From the NCBI RefSeq assembly GCF_000767835.1, contig NZ_JPEN01000073.1, positions 1 to 38,855 on the forward strand: a stretch of 38,855 nt of DNA, written 5' to 3'. The stretch's first letter is position 1; every line of letters begins with the position of its first letter. Source of the DNA: Streptococcus sinensis. GTDB taxonomy: Bacteria > Bacillota > Bacilli > Lactobacillales > Streptococcaceae. Below the pieces are notes generated by a model, which saw only the letters and a list, made by a program, of their open reading frames with translations, had not been told where the DNA came from and ran no database searches. The position numbers were made by a program, and so were the translations under genes. Shown piece by piece: positions 17,377 to 26,160 of the stretch.

Positions 17377-18192
17377 TTAAAATACTCGATAGACGTAAGG
17401 ATTGTTCGGTTTTTCTACCCTATCAAAGCTTTCAACTTCTAGAGTTGGAAGGCTTTGCCCCAGACTTTTATGGTAGTGCATGGCAAGTTTCCCCTTGGCA
17501 TGAATCCAGGTATTATTCTCGAAATGCTGGGTATTTCCAGTCGTCAAGAGGCCATAGACACCTGAGTCGGCGATACAATGGATAATACCGAAGCGAAAGA
17601 GGAATTGGCTCTTCTGGTCGCTGGGGTCATTGTAGACAAAGCCAGTGAACTCTAGCTTCTTGCCTACAAACTCGTCGGGATAATCATAGATGACCTCCAT
17701 GACCTCCATGTAGTTCTCAGTCGTGACCTGAATGGTATCTTGCTTAACATATTTCTTAGCGGCTGCCCGCATTTCTTTTTCATAAGCCCCTTTGGTAAAG
17801 TAGGTGCTGGTATCCGGCTTCAAGTATTGGCTGGTTGTGCCTTCGTCCTGCTGGACGGCTGCAGAAGTTCCTTCAGCCAGCGGGAAATGAAATCCTTTAG
17901 CCGAAACTGTTGTTGAATCCAAGGTGACAGTTGGAAAGAAAATTCCCACAAAGAGCGGAATGACAAGGAGCAGGACGCTGCCTAACTTAGCCCAGCGAGT
18001 GCTTAAATGACTGTGGACCTCCATCTTTTTCATCCAGATGATAAGCTGCACAACTGCCAAGATAAAGGACAGAATCATGGACAGATAGGCCAGATAGGAA
18101 TAGTGGAGATTGATATATTGATTAAGCTTGCCCGTCAGCTGCAGATACATGGTAATCTCAAAGTAGCCGACTAAGATTAAAAATCGAATCAT
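17377..18192 (-). CDS. TIGR03943-type protein, partner of the YraQ-like permease
   Basis: A 271-residue protein of the TIGR03943 (B. subtilis YcgQ-like) type. There are two or three N-terminal membrane segments (about residues 2-20, 33-54 and 69-88), then a hydrophilic, presumably extracellular domain. Within this domain FTGFVYND and FGIIHCIADSGVYGLL are the recognisable parts of the DUF1980 region. The start at 18192 makes an ATGA overlap with the permease stop codon, giving translational coupling; a longer in-frame start upstream is inside the permease gene. These pairs are found together across Firmicutes, but the transported substrate is not established. Confidence 0.85.
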   Translation of the reverse strand: MIRFLILVGYFEITMYLQLTGKLNQYINLHYSYLAYLSMILSFILAVVQLIIWMKKMEVHSHLSTRWAKLGSVLLLVIPLFVGIFFPTVTLDSTTVSAKGFHFPLAEGTSAAVQQDEGTTSQYLKPDTSTYFTKGAYEKEMRAAAKKYVKQDTIQVTTENYMEVMEVIYDYPDEFVGKKLEFTGFVYNDPSDQKSQFLFRFGIIHCIADSGVYGLLTTGNTQHFENNTWIHAKGKLAMHYHKSLGQSLPTLEVESFDRVEKPNNPYVYRVF

Positions 18193-19094
18193 AGCACTAC
18201 CCCCACAAGCCAAGAGTAAAGAAAGACGACGACGGTAACTAGGCTGATAAATTGCCAGATAAAGCGTGTCTTAAAGTAGTTTTTCATCATCAGCAGATTC
18301 TTGACATCTAGCATAGGTCCAATGACCAAGAAAGCTAGGACTGGTGCTAAGCCGAAGCTAGCAATCAAGGAGCTCCCGATGAAAGCATCAGCTTCGCTGC
18401 AAAGTGAGAGCAGGAAGGACAGCAGCATGAGCAGAAGAATAGCAACAGCTGGTGTCGAGCTGATAGAGGTCAGGATTCTGGTTGGTACATAGACTTGGAC
18501 CAGGCTGGCAAAGAGACAGCCAAAGACTAGATAGCGGCCTGTATCGAAAAATTCATCAATAGCCTGCACAAATACCTGAAATAGCTTTTGTCCTTTGCTG
18601 AGATGTGAAAAGTCATGCTCATGAACAGCTTTGCGATTTTCTTTTTGGATATTGCTATCTGCAAAGAAGCCCAGAAAAATCCCTAAAAGAATAGCCACGA
18701 CCATGGAACCTAAAGCGCGCAGCAGAGCCATCCGAAAGGAATTGCCAAAGGCAGAGTAGGTCGCAAAAAGTACGATGGGGTTGATGACTGGAGCCGTTAC
18801 CAGAAAAGGCACAGCCGTGTAACTGGGAACTTTCTTTTCCAGAAACCGATTTATAATGGGAACAATCCCGCACTCGCAAGAGGGGAAGACAAAACCAACC
18901 AAGCTCCCAAAGAAAATCCGAGCCCATTTGTTCTTGGGCAGAAACCGATAAACCTTGTCTGGCGTGATATAAACCTCGATAAAGCCAGAAATGATACTTC
19001 CAATCAAAACAAATGGCAGGGCCTCAATGATAATGGAGAGAAAGATAGCACCGGCTTGCAGGACACTGGCCGGCAGCTGAGAGAAGAAGCTCAT
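18189..19094 (-). CDS. YraQ/UPF0718-family putative permease
   Basis: A 301-residue membrane protein of the DUF318/UPF0718 type, with about eight hydrophobic segments and two similar halves. Each half carries a cysteine-containing motif within the membrane: PSCECG (Cys73, Cys75) and LCSEADAF (Cys232). Such paired motifs suggest metal or metalloid handling, which is inference. Its ATG overlaps the stop codon of the 45-residue gene, and its stop codon overlaps the ATG of the TIGR03943 gene, so the three are translated as a unit. Confidence 0.88.
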   Translation of the reverse strand: MSFFSQLPASVLQAGAIFLSIIIEALPFVLIGSIISGFIEVYITPDKVYRFLPKNKWARIFFGSLVGFVFPSCECGIVPIINRFLEKKVPSYTAVPFLVTAPVINPIVLFATYSAFGNSFRMALLRALGSMVVAILLGIFLGFFADSNIQKENRKAVHEHDFSHLSKGQKLFQVFVQAIDEFFDTGRYLVFGCLFASLVQVYVPTRILTSISSTPAVAILLLMLLSFLLSLCSEADAFIGSSLIASFGLAPVLAFLVIGPMLDVKNLLMMKNYFKTRFIWQFISLVTVVVFLYSWLVGVVL

Positions 19095-19228
19095 TCTTTC
19101 TTATCCTTTTCGTTTTTAGATTTTTTCTTGTCTTCCTCAGGGACCTCTACCTTTTCCATCTTGGGCAGAGTGGCAAACTCCTCGAACATCTTGTCTAAAT
19201 CGTCTGTTTTAGTAAATTTAACAGCCAT
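19091..19228 (-). CDS. 45-residue charged protein (SPJ_0845-like)
   Basis: A short gene too small for most ORF callers. The protein starts MAVKFTKTDDLDKMFEEF, continues with LPKMEKVEVPEED and ends in a Lys/Glu-rich tail KKKSKNEKDKKE. It has no membrane segment or signal peptide. Support: GAGGTG about 6 bases before the ATG, a TATAAT on the - strand at 19265-19260, and an exact ATGA overlap with the permease start. It resembles a small streptococcal family I recall under the name SPJ_0845. The function is unknown; it may be an accessory or regulatory microprotein of the permease. Confidence 0.82.
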   Translation of the reverse strand: MAVKFTKTDDLDKMFEEFATLPKMEKVEVPEEDKKKSKNEKDKKE

Positions 19229-19259
19229 AAAAGCACCTCATTTCTAAAATAATAATTCT

Positions 19260-19265
19260 ATTATA
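19260..19265 (-). promoter_or_regulatory. -10 box of the permease operon
   Basis: TATAAT on the - strand, about 32 bases before the start codon of the 45-residue gene. No convincing -35 or extended -10. Confidence 0.5.
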
Positions 19266-19384
19266 CTACCAAACGAAAAAAAATGATATTTTCAGCCATG
19301 ATTGATCAGAGACAGTAGACTTATCCTAGCAAGAAAAAGATGGATTAAACTAGTCTTTATAGATTTTTCAGCTTCATATTATGA

Positions 19385-19390
19385 TATAAT
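19385..19390 (+). promoter_or_regulatory. Extended -10 promoter of tex, very close to the ATG
   Basis: TGA-TATAAT with the -10 at 19385-19390. The start codon is at 19400, only 9 bases away, so the predicted leader is about 2-3 bases. Confidence 0.65.
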
Positions 19391-19399
19391 AGAGGAGTT

Positions 19400-21532
19400 A
19401 TGGAAAATATAAATATTGAAAAAATTGCCCAGAAATTGGGCCTTAAAGAAAGCCAAGTATCACAGGTCCTAGATCTAACTGCTGAGGGAAATACCATTCC
19501 TTTTATTGCTCGTTACCGTAAGGAAATGACGGGAAATCTGGATGAGGTCGAGATTAAGGCAATCATTGACCTAGATAAGAGCATGACTGCTTTGGCAGAG
19601 CGTAAAGCAACGGTTTTAGCTAAGATTGAGGAGCAGGGAAAACTTACGGATGCGCTGCGTTCTGAGATTGAAGCTGCTGAAAAGCTGGCAGATGTGGAAG
19701 AGCTTTATCTGCCTTACAAGGAGAAGCGCCGTACCAAGGCTACTATTGCCCGTGAAGCAGGTCTCTTTCCTTTGGCCCGCTTAATCCTACAGGATGCGGC
19801 TAATCTGAAGGAAGAAGCTGAGAAACTTACTAGTGAAGCCTTTCCAACATCAGAAGCTGCTCTAGCTGGAGCAGTGGACATTCTGACTGAGGCGATTTCC
19901 GAAGATACCAAGCTGCGGGCTTGGACCTACCATGAGATGCAGACCAATTCTTCTATCGTATCGAGTCTCAAAGACGGCGACTTGGATGAAAAGCAGGTCT
20001 TCCAGATTTATTATGATTTTTCCGAAAAAGTAGCGACCATGCAAGGCTACCGCACCCTAGCTCTTAACCGTGGTGAGAAGCTAGGTATTCTCAAGGTTGG
20101 TTTTGAGCACAATCTTGAGAAAATTCTGCGTTTCTTCGAAGTGCGTTTCAAGGTAAAAAATGCCTATATTATTGAGGCTGTCCAGCAAGCGGTCAAAAAG
20201 AAAATCATTCCAGCTATGGAGCGTCGTATTCGGACCGAGCTGACTGAGACCGCTGAGGATGGAGCAATTCAGCTCTTCTCAGATAACCTCCGCCATCTCC
20301 TCCTAATCGCCCCTCTCAAAGGTCGCGTAGTACTGGGCTTTGACCCAGCCTTTCGGACAGGAGCCAAGCTGGCAGTTGTTGATGCGACAGGAAAAATGCT
20401 GACGACTCATGTCATCTATCCCGTTCCACCAGCAAAGCCAGCTCAGATTGAAGCTTCTAAGAAAGAATTATCAGAGTTAATTGAGCAGTTTGGCGTGGAA
20501 ATCATTGCCATCGGAAACGGAACTGCCAGCCGAGAAAGCGAAGCCTTTGTAGCAGAAGTGTTGAAATCTCATCCAGATGTCAGCTATGTCATCGTCAATG
20601 AAAGCGGAGCATCTGTCTACTCTGCTAGTGAACTGGCTCGTCATGAGTTTCCAGAGTTGACCGTTGAAAAGCGCTCAGCTATTTCCATCGCCCGCCGTCT
20701 GCAAGATCCTTTAGCAGAGTTGGTTAAGATTGACCCTAAGTCCATCGGAGTTGGTCAGTACCAGCATGATGTCAGTCAGAAAAAGCTGTCTGAAAGTCTG
20801 GACTTTGTCGTGGATACCGTGGTCAACCAAGTCGGAGTCAATATCAACACCGCCAGTCCTGCCCTTCTGGCTCACGTAGCTGGTCTTAATAAAACTATCT
20901 CAGAAAATATTGTCAAGTACCGAGAAACGGAAGGCTTGATTCGGTCTCGCGAGGCCATCAAGAAAGTGCCGCGTCTGGGCGCAAAGGCTTTTGAACAGGC
21001 AGCCGGATTCTTGCGTATTCCTGAAAGTGATAATCTGTTAGATAATACAGGCGTTCACCCAGAGTCCTATAAGGCAGTGGAGGAGCTCTTTAAGCGTCTT
21101 GAAATTAGCAGTTTGGACGAAGCTGCCCAATTCAAATTAAAAGCAGTGCAGACTGCTAGTTTGGCTACAGAGCTAGGCTTGGGAGAAGAAACCCTCAAAG
21201 ATATTATTGCTGATTTGCTCAAGCCTGGTCGAGATTTGCGTGATTCCTTTGACGCGCCAGTTCTGCGGCAGGATGTCTTGGATATCAAGGATCTGCGCAT
21301 CGGTCAAAAATTGGAAGGCGTCGTCCGCAATGTCGTCGATTTCGGAGCTTTTGTGGATATCGGTATCCATGAAGACGGGCTTATCCATATCTCTAAAATG
21401 AGCAAAAGCTTTATTAAACATCCTAGTCAAGTCCTGTCAGTTGGTGATTTGGTCACTGTCTGGGTAGATAAGCTAGATGTGGAGCGGGAGAAGGTCAACC
21501 TCTCTCTGATAGCGCCAAATGAATCTAACTAA
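19400..21532 (+). CDS. tex: Tex family RNA-binding transcription accessory protein
   Basis: A 710-residue cytoplasmic protein of the Tex/Spt6-like family. From the N-terminus: a helical Tex region with [13 protein letters not shown], the YqgF/RNase H-like domain around [19 protein letters not shown] (about residues 310-330), a helix-hairpin-helix part near 490-560 ([16 protein letters not shown]), and a C-terminal S1 RNA-binding domain with [20 protein letters not shown]. In streptococci it is linked to transcription and stress fitness. GAGGAG is only 2 bases from the ATG, too close for normal use, in line with a near-leaderless mRNA. It overlaps the SprT-like gene by 14 bases. Confidence 0.96.
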   Translation: MENINIEKIAQKLGLKESQVSQVLDLTAEGNTIPFIARYRKEMTGNLDEVEIKAIIDLDKSMTALAERKATVLAKIEEQGKLTDALRSEIEAAEKLADVEELYLPYKEKRRTKATIAREAGLFPLARLILQDAANLKEEAEKLTSEAFPTSEAALAGAVDILTEAISEDTKLRAWTYHEMQTNSSIVSSLKDGDLDEKQVFQIYYDFSEKVATMQGYRTLALNRGEKLGILKVGFEHNLEKILRFFEVRFKVKNAYIIEAVQQAVKKKIIPAMERRIRTELTETAEDGAIQLFSDNLRHLLLIAPLKGRVVLGFDPAFRTGAKLAVVDATGKMLTTHVIYPVPPAKPAQIEASKKELSELIEQFGVEIIAIGNGTASRESEAFVAEVLKSHPDVSYVIVNESGASVYSASELARHEFPELTVEKRSAISIARRLQDPLAELVKIDPKSIGVGQYQHDVSQKKLSESLDFVVDTVVNQVGVNINTASPALLAHVAGLNKTISENIVKYRETEGLIRSREAIKKVPRLGAKAFEQAAGFLRIPESDNLLDNTGVHPESYKAVEELFKRLEISSLDEAAQFKLKAVQTASLATELGLGEETLKDIIADLLKPGRDLRDSFDAPVLRQDVLDIKDLRIGQKLEGVVRNVVDFGAFVDIGIHEDGLIHISKMSKSFIKHPSQVLSVGDLVTVWVDKLDVEREKVNLSLIAPNESN

Positions 21533-21977
21533 CTATGTTAAGCAAGTTTCGCTGGAAGATTTTGGCTGGGAATTCCGCCACCAAGCCTATTGGAACAAGC
21601 GTCTCCGTACTACAGGAGGACGCTTTTTTCCGAAAGATGGCCATCTGGATTTCAACCCAAAAATCTATGAAAGTTTTGGGCTGGAGACCTTCCGAAAAAT
21701 TGTCCGCCATGAGTTAGTCCACTATCATCTCTATTATCAGCGCAAGGGTTACCGCCATGGAGATAGGGATTTTAAAGAATTACTCAAGCAGGTGGATGGC
21801 CTGCGCTACGCTCCTCCATTGTCCAACTCGCAAGCCTTTCTTATCTATGAATGCCTGAGTTGCGGAGCACTTATCCGTCGTAGACGCAGGGTAAACATTA
21901 AAAAATACCGTTGCAGTCGCTGTATGGGCAGGTTGGCATTCTTAAAAGAGAAATTGAACGGAGACTGTGCGAACTAA
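21519..21977 (+). CDS. SprT-like zinc metalloprotein
   Basis: A 152-residue SprT-family protein. The HELVH zinc motif is at residues 64-68 and a further His follows in [14 protein letters not shown]-terminal four-cysteine zinc ribbon (CLSCGAL and CSRCMGRL) completes the family layout. It starts inside the end of tex with no obvious ribosome site, so translation is probably coupled. By analogy with SPRTN/SprT it might act on protein-DNA adducts, but bacterial members of this short type are little studied. Confidence 0.9.
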   Translation: MNLTNYVKQVSLEDFGWEFRHQAYWNKRLRTTGGRFFPKDGHLDFNPKIYESFGLETFRKIVRHELVHYHLYYQRKGYRHGDRDFKELLKQVDGLRYAPPLSNSQAFLIYECLSCGALIRRRRRVNIKKYRCSRCMGRLAFLKEKLNGDCAN

Positions 21978-21994
21978 AAACTGATAGATGCAGA

Positions 21995-22018
21995 ATCAGC
22001 CTCTGGGCTGATTTTTTT
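21995..22018 (+). terminator. Terminator of tex-sprT
   Basis: ATCAGCC (21995-22001) and GGCTGAT (22006-22012) with a 4-base loop, followed by T6. Confidence 0.9.
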
Positions 22019-22033
22019 AACAGCTTTCTATGA

Positions 22034-22039
22034 TAAAAT
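22034..22039 (+). promoter_or_regulatory. Extended -10 promoter of the PspC-domain gene
   Basis: TGA-TAAAAT with the -10 at 22034-22039; leader of about 26 bases. Confidence 0.55.
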
Positions 22040-22071
22040 GGAATAAATAATGATAGTTGAGGTCAATCATC

Positions 22072-22344
22072 ATGAAAACTAAGTTTTATAAATTGAGAAG
22101 AAACCGAGTAATTTCAGGAGTTTTGTCCGGACTGGCCGACAAATTTAACTTTGATCTTGGCTTGCTGCGTTTCCTGTTTATCATCTTTACAGTTGTGAAT
22201 TTTGGTTTGGGTATTTTGATTTATGTCTTGCTGGCCATGGTTATGCCCTATAAGGAGGATCTGGAAGAAGAAATGTACGGGACCGGCCCTCGCAAGATAA
22301 AAGAAGCTGAACCTATCAACGACAATGATGGTTGGTTTTGGTAA
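22072..22344 (+). CDS. PspC-domain protein, 90 residues
   Basis: A short PspC-domain membrane protein: basic N-terminus KTKFYKLRRNRVISGVLSGLADKF, then two hydrophobic stretches (about residues 28-44 and 46-61), then an acidic tail. It is a paralogue in type of the PspC-like protein at 12240, sharing the pattern GV.GLAD.F but little else. ATG 22072 follows TTGAGG at 22057-22062, which itself contains an in-frame TTG that I reject. It is monocistronic: its own promoter, and a hairpin at 22356-22384. Confidence 0.87.
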   Translation: MKTKFYKLRRNRVISGVLSGLADKFNFDLGLLRFLFIIFTVVNFGLGILIYVLLAMVMPYKEDLEEEMYGTGPRKIKEAEPINDNDGWFW

Positions 22345-22355
22345 ATGTTGATTTA

Positions 22356-22386
22356 AAAGTCAGTTCATCTAGTGGACTGACTTTTC
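22356..22386 (+). terminator. Terminator after the PspC-domain gene
   Basis: AAGTCAGTTCA and TGGACTGACTT form an 11-bp stem with one G-T pair, followed by TTTT. Confidence 0.75.
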
Positions 22387-22422
22387 TGTGGTTTAATGGC
22401 TATATTGCCAAAAGGAGTTGCA

Positions 22423-22923
22423 ATGGAAGTTTGGAATGCTTATGACTTCAATCGAAATATACTGCCTTATCTTTTAGTCAGAGGAGAGCCTGTTCCTAAA
22501 GGTCAGTTTCATCTTTGTGTCAATGTCTTGGTTCGCCATGAAGATGGAGATATTCTCGTTATGCGCCGTTCTGCCAGCAAGCCTTTATATCCCGGCTACT
22601 ATGAGTTTGGCGCGGGAGGGAGTGTCCTAGCTCATGAAAGCAGTTTGGTAGCTGCCCACCGTGAGCTTGAGGAGGAAACGGGATTGGTACCCGACAGCAT
22701 GGAATTGCTTGCGCAAAGAACAGAAGTAGCAGATCAGTGCCATTTTGACTACTATCTGGCTCTTGTTTCAGGCGACAAGACATCTATTTCTTATCAGGAA
22801 GGCGAAACAGACGGGCACATTTGGCTGCCAGTCAGTCAACTTTCGGATTTTATCGAAAGTCATCCTTGCTTCCGACATCAAAAACAGATTTTAAGGAGAC
22901 TGATAAAGAGGTGGCATAGCTAG
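22423..22923 (+). CDS. Nudix hydrolase (YfcD/IDI-like)
   Basis: A 166-residue Nudix protein. The Nudix box runs from GSVLAHE to REL-EEETGL at about residues 67-89, keeping the Glu residues that bind the metal; the usual GG is followed by S rather than the more common pattern. The N-terminal part, WNAYDFNRNILPYLLVRGEPVP, resembles the isopentenyl-diphosphate isomerase-like/YfcD subgroup. AAAAGGAG supports ATG 22423 over the in-frame ATG at 22396. The substrate cannot be inferred. Confidence 0.9.
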   Translation: MEVWNAYDFNRNILPYLLVRGEPVPKGQFHLCVNVLVRHEDGDILVMRRSASKPLYPGYYEFGAGGSVLAHESSLVAAHRELEEETGLVPDSMELLAQRTEVADQCHFDYYLALVSGDKTSISYQEGETDGHIWLPVSQLSDFIESHPCFRHQKQILRRLIKRWHS

Positions 22924-23327
22924 CTTGCTCAGTATTTAAAGCTTTTCCATAAAGAATACTCTGTTTTAAAATGGCTAGGGGCATTACTTATTAAAGAGCC
23001 TCATTCTGCGAGGTTTGTTCAGAATTATTCATTTTTTCTAGATAACAGCTTAAACATTTCAAAACTCTCAAAACGATTCTATGATTAGTATTATTGAGAA
23101 TTTTTTTATTTATACTCTTTTTAAGTTTTCCATTATACAATGGAATACAAGATGGAGCCATGTGTTAAATCTGTTTTTATATGTTACATTTCTAACAATT
23201 CCGTAACAAGCAAGCGCTATTCTTGCCTCTCTGCATAAAATCGGATAAAATAAAAGTGGATTATTATCAAATTAGGCAAATGTCTGAAAATGTGATATAA
23301 TAAAACGATATATGAAAAGAGGTAACT
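22924..23327. other. 404-bp intergenic region before prfB
   Basis: No gene is seen on either strand. It holds a possible weak hairpin after the Nudix gene (AGTATT about 22931 with AATACT about 22958), a second small hairpin with CCTC/GAGG near 23000-23015, and a palindrome TTCCATT/AATGGAA (23128-23145). It also holds two prfB promoters, TTGCCT (23223-23228) with TAAAAT (23246-23251), and an extended -10 at 23296-23301. The base composition is very AT-rich. Confidence 0.6.
23296..23301 (+). promoter_or_regulatory. Extended -10 promoter of prfB
   Basis: TGA-TATAAT with the -10 at 23296-23301, about 20 bases of leader, and GAGG before ATG 23328. A second candidate promoter lies about 50 bases upstream (TTGCCT, 17 bases, TAAAAT at 23246-23251). 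Confidence 0.65.
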
Positions 23328-24423
23328 ATGGATATTTCAGAAATTCGTCAAAAAATTGACGCAAATCGTGAAAAATTAGCTTCTTTCAGGGGGTCTCTTT
23401 GACTTAGAAGGTCTGGAAGAAGAAATTGCCATCTTAGAAAATAAGATGACAGAACCTGACTTTTGGGATGACAATATCGCAGCCCAAAAAACATCTCAGG
23501 ACCTAAATGAACTCAAGCAAACCTATGAAAATTTCCATCAGATGACCGATTTGTTTGATGAATCAGAAATTTTACTTGATTTTCTGGCTGAGGACGATTC
23601 TGTTCAGGAGGAGCTGGAAGACAAGCTGGCTGACTTGGATAAAATGATGACCAGCTACGAGATGACTCTCTTGCTGTCAGAGCCCTATGATAATAACAAT
23701 GCTATCCTTGAAATCCACCCAGGATCTGGCGGAACGGAAGCTCAGGATTGGGGGGATATGCTGCTGCGGATGTATACACGTTTTGGCAATGCCAAGGGGT
23801 TCAAAGTAGAAGTCTTGGACTATCAGGCTGGTGATGAGGCCGGCATTAAGTCCGTCACTCTTTCTTTTGAAGGGCCGCATGCTTATGGTTTGCTCAAGTC
23901 AGAAATGGGCGTGCATCGTTTGGTGCGGATTTCGCCATTTGACTCAGCTAAACGCCGCCATACTTCCTTTACTTCAGTAGAGGTCATGCCAGAGTTGGAT
24001 GATACCATTGAAGTAGAAGTCCGCGATGATGATATCAAGATGGATACTTTCCGCTCGGGAGGAGCCGGCGGACAGAATGTCAATAAGGTATCAACTGGTG
24101 TGCGATTGACCCATATTCCGACGGGAATCGTGGTTCAGTCTACAGTTGACCGAACCCAGTATGGCAACCGTGACCGAGCTATGAAGATGCTTCAGGCCAA
24201 GCTCTACCAGCTTGAACAAGAGAAAAAAGCAGCTGAAGTAGACTCGCTCAAGGGAGATAAAAAAGAGATTTCTTGGGGAAGTCAGATTCGTTCTTATGTC
24301 TTCACCCCTTATACCATGGTCAAAGATCATCGAACCAGCTATGAAGTAGCTCAGGTAGATAAGGTCATGGACGGAGACTTAGACGGATTTATTGATGCCT
24401 ATTTAAAATGGCGTCTCAACTAA
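23328..24423 (+). CDS. prfB: Peptide chain release factor 2 with programmed +1 frameshift
   Basis: RF2 ends translation at UAA and UGA codons. The gene is in two frames: codons 1-24 ([16 protein letters not shown]...) run from 23328 to an in-frame TGA at 23400-23402, and the rest reads from GAC at 23401 to 24423. The join is the classical autoregulatory site, so the full product is 364 residues, the usual length. The RF2 stop-recognition tripeptide SPF is in [12 protein letters not shown] and the catalytic GGQ is in [12 protein letters not shown]. Low RF2 favours the frameshift and raises its own synthesis. ftsE follows 75 bases later without a terminator. Confidence 0.97.
23388..23403 (+). 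other. RF2 programmed frameshift site
   Basis: An internal Shine-Dalgarno-like AGGGGG (23388-23393), a TCT spacer, the slippery CTT (23397-23399) and the stop codon TGA followed by C. The ribosome shifts +1 from CTT to TTT and continues with GAC. Confidence 0.97.
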
Positions 24424-24498
24424 AAAAATAAACTGAAGCTAGAAATATGAAATGATTTGGACAGTTTCAGCATCTTATGAAAGGACTCTTTACAATAC

Positions 24499-25191
24499 AT
24501 GTCAATGATTGAAATGAGAGATGTTGTCAAAAAATATGACAACGGAACCACTGCTTTGCGTGGTGTGTCTGTGAAAATTGAACCGGGGGAGTTTGCCTAT
24601 ATCGTAGGTCCCTCAGGTGCAGGTAAATCAACTTTTATCAGACTGCTTTACCGTGAAGTGAAATTAAACAAAGGCAGTTTAAATGTGGCGGGCTTTAACT
24701 TAGCTAAGATAAAAAAACGGGATGTGCCAATGCTGCGCCGTCAGGTTGGGGTTGTATTCCAGGATTATAAACTGCTTCCTAAGAAGACGGTTTATGAAAA
24801 TATTGCTTATGCCATGGAAGTTATCGGTGAGCGCCGCCGCAATATTAAAAAGCGGGTTATGGAAGTCTTGGATCTGGTAGGTCTCAAGCACAAGGTTCGT
24901 TCTTTTCCAAATGAGCTTTCAGGTGGGGAGCAGCAACGGATTGCCATTGCGCGGGCCATTGTCAATAATCCTAAGGTGCTGATTGCTGATGAGCCGACAG
25001 GTAACCTGGATCCAGATAATTCATGGGAAATCATGAATTTGTTGGAGCGCATCAACCTGCAAGGAACAACAGTTCTAATGGCAACCCACAATAGCCAGAT
25101 TGTAAATACTCTGCGTCACCGCGTAATTGCCATCGAAAATGGTCGTGTGGTGCGTGATGAGGCGGAAGGAGAATACGGATACGATGATTAG
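24499..25191 (+). CDS. ftsE: Cell-division ATP-binding protein FtsE
   Basis: The ATPase of the FtsEX complex, which in streptococci activates the PcsB peptidoglycan hydrolase at the septum. ABC motifs: Walker A GPSGAGKST at 37-45, signature LSGGEQQR near 139-146 and Walker B VLIADEP near 159-165. It is 230 residues. The ATG at 24499 has only a distant AAAGGA; the ATG two codons later is possible. It overlaps ftsX by 8 bases, so the two are coupled. The order prfB-ftsE-ftsX is common in Firmicutes. Confidence 0.97.
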   Translation: MSMIEMRDVVKKYDNGTTALRGVSVKIEPGEFAYIVGPSGAGKSTFIRLLYREVKLNKGSLNVAGFNLAKIKKRDVPMLRRQVGVVFQDYKLLPKKTVYENIAYAMEVIGERRRNIKKRVMEVLDLVGLKHKVRSFPNELSGGEQQRIAIARAIVNNPKVLIADEPTGNLDPDNSWEIMNLLERINLQGTTVLMATHNSQIVNTLRHRVIAIENGRVVRDEAEGEYGYDD

Positions 25192-26110
25192 AAGATTTTT
25201 TCGTCACCTGCTAGAATCGCTGAAAAGTCTCAAGCGAAATGGTTGGATGACAGTAGCAGCTGTGAGTTCAGTTATGATTACTCTCAGTTTGGTTGCTATC
25301 TTTGCTTCTGTTATCTTAAATACAGCAAAATTAGCATCTGACATTTCAAACAATGTCCGGGTCGTTGTGTATATGCGCAAGGATATTGCAGATAACAGTG
25401 AAACGATTGTAAAAGAAGGTCAGACAGTTCAAAATGAAGATTATCATAAGATTTATGATGCTCTGACTGCTATGGATCATGTCTCAAAGGTCACTTTTTC
25501 AAGCAAAGAAGAGCAGTATGAGAAACTGACAGAGACGATGGGAAGTGAATGGAAGGTCTTTGAAGGAGACTCTAATCCACTTTACGATGCTTACATTGTT
25601 GATACGACAGAGCACCAATATGTAGAATCCGTTTCTGCAGCAGCTAAAAAAATTGAAGGAGTGTCTGAGGTTCAGGATGGTGGAGCAAATACTAAGAGAC
25701 TCTTTGCTCTATCTGACTTCATTCGAATTTGGGGTCTGATAGGAGCAGGTTTGCTTATCTTTATTGCCGTCTTCTTGATTTCAAATACTATTCGAATTAC
25801 CATTATTTCACGGAGCCGTGAGATTCAGATTATGCGCTTGGTAGGAGCCAAAAATGGTTATATCCGTGGCCCATTCCTTTTTGAAGGAGCCTGGATTGGT
25901 TTGTTAGGCTCAATCGTTCCAGCAGCCCTAGTCTATTTTGTTTATAACATGGCCTTTCAGTCCATGAATAAAAGTCTGGTTGCTCAAAACTTATCTATGA
26001 TTGAACCAGACTGGTTTGTTCCGGCTATGATTGCTTCTTTATCAGTATTGGGAGTCTTAATTGGTGCACTTGGGTCAGCCATCTCAATGAGACGCTTCTT
26101 GAAGATTTAA
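25184..26110 (+). CDS. ftsX: Cell-division permease-like protein FtsX
   Basis: Membrane partner of FtsE: 308 residues with four membrane segments, one near residues 22-45 and three in the C-terminal half (about 183-206, 230-257 and 280-303). A large extracellular loop lies between the first two, the part that contacts PcsB in pneumococcus. The start at ATG 25184, inside the end of ftsE, follows GGCGGAAGGAG in the right place; longer in-frame readings run back into ftsE. It is followed by a hairpin terminator. Confidence 0.97.
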   Translation: MIRRFFRHLLESLKSLKRNGWMTVAAVSSVMITLSLVAIFASVILNTAKLASDISNNVRVVVYMRKDIADNSETIVKEGQTVQNEDYHKIYDALTAMDHVSKVTFSSKEEQYEKLTETMGSEWKVFEGDSNPLYDAYIVDTTEHQYVESVSAAAKKIEGVSEVQDGGANTKRLFALSDFIRIWGLIGAGLLIFIAVFLISNTIRITIISRSREIQIMRLVGAKNGYIRGPFLFEGAWIGLLGSIVPAALVYFVYNMAFQSMNKSLVAQNLSMIEPDWFVPAMIASLSVLGVLIGALGSAISMRRFLKI

Positions 26111-26118
26111 CAATATAA

Positions 26119-26142
26119 AACAGCTCACAATGCTGTTTTTTT
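26119..26142 (+). terminator. Terminator of prfB-ftsEX
   Basis: AACAGC (26119-26124) and GCTGTT (26132-26137) with a 7-base loop, followed by T-rich sequence. Confidence 0.8.
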
Positions 26143-26160
26143 ATGACCTGAAATAAAAAC

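Noticed and set aside
18193-18213. Longer start for the TIGR03943 protein
   Set aside because: It runs inside the permease gene without a ribosome site; the ATGA overlap at 18192 is the standard coupled arrangement.
23400-23402. Stop codon in prfB read as a gene-breaking mutation
   Set aside because: All parts of the known RF2 frameshift site are present, so it is programmed.
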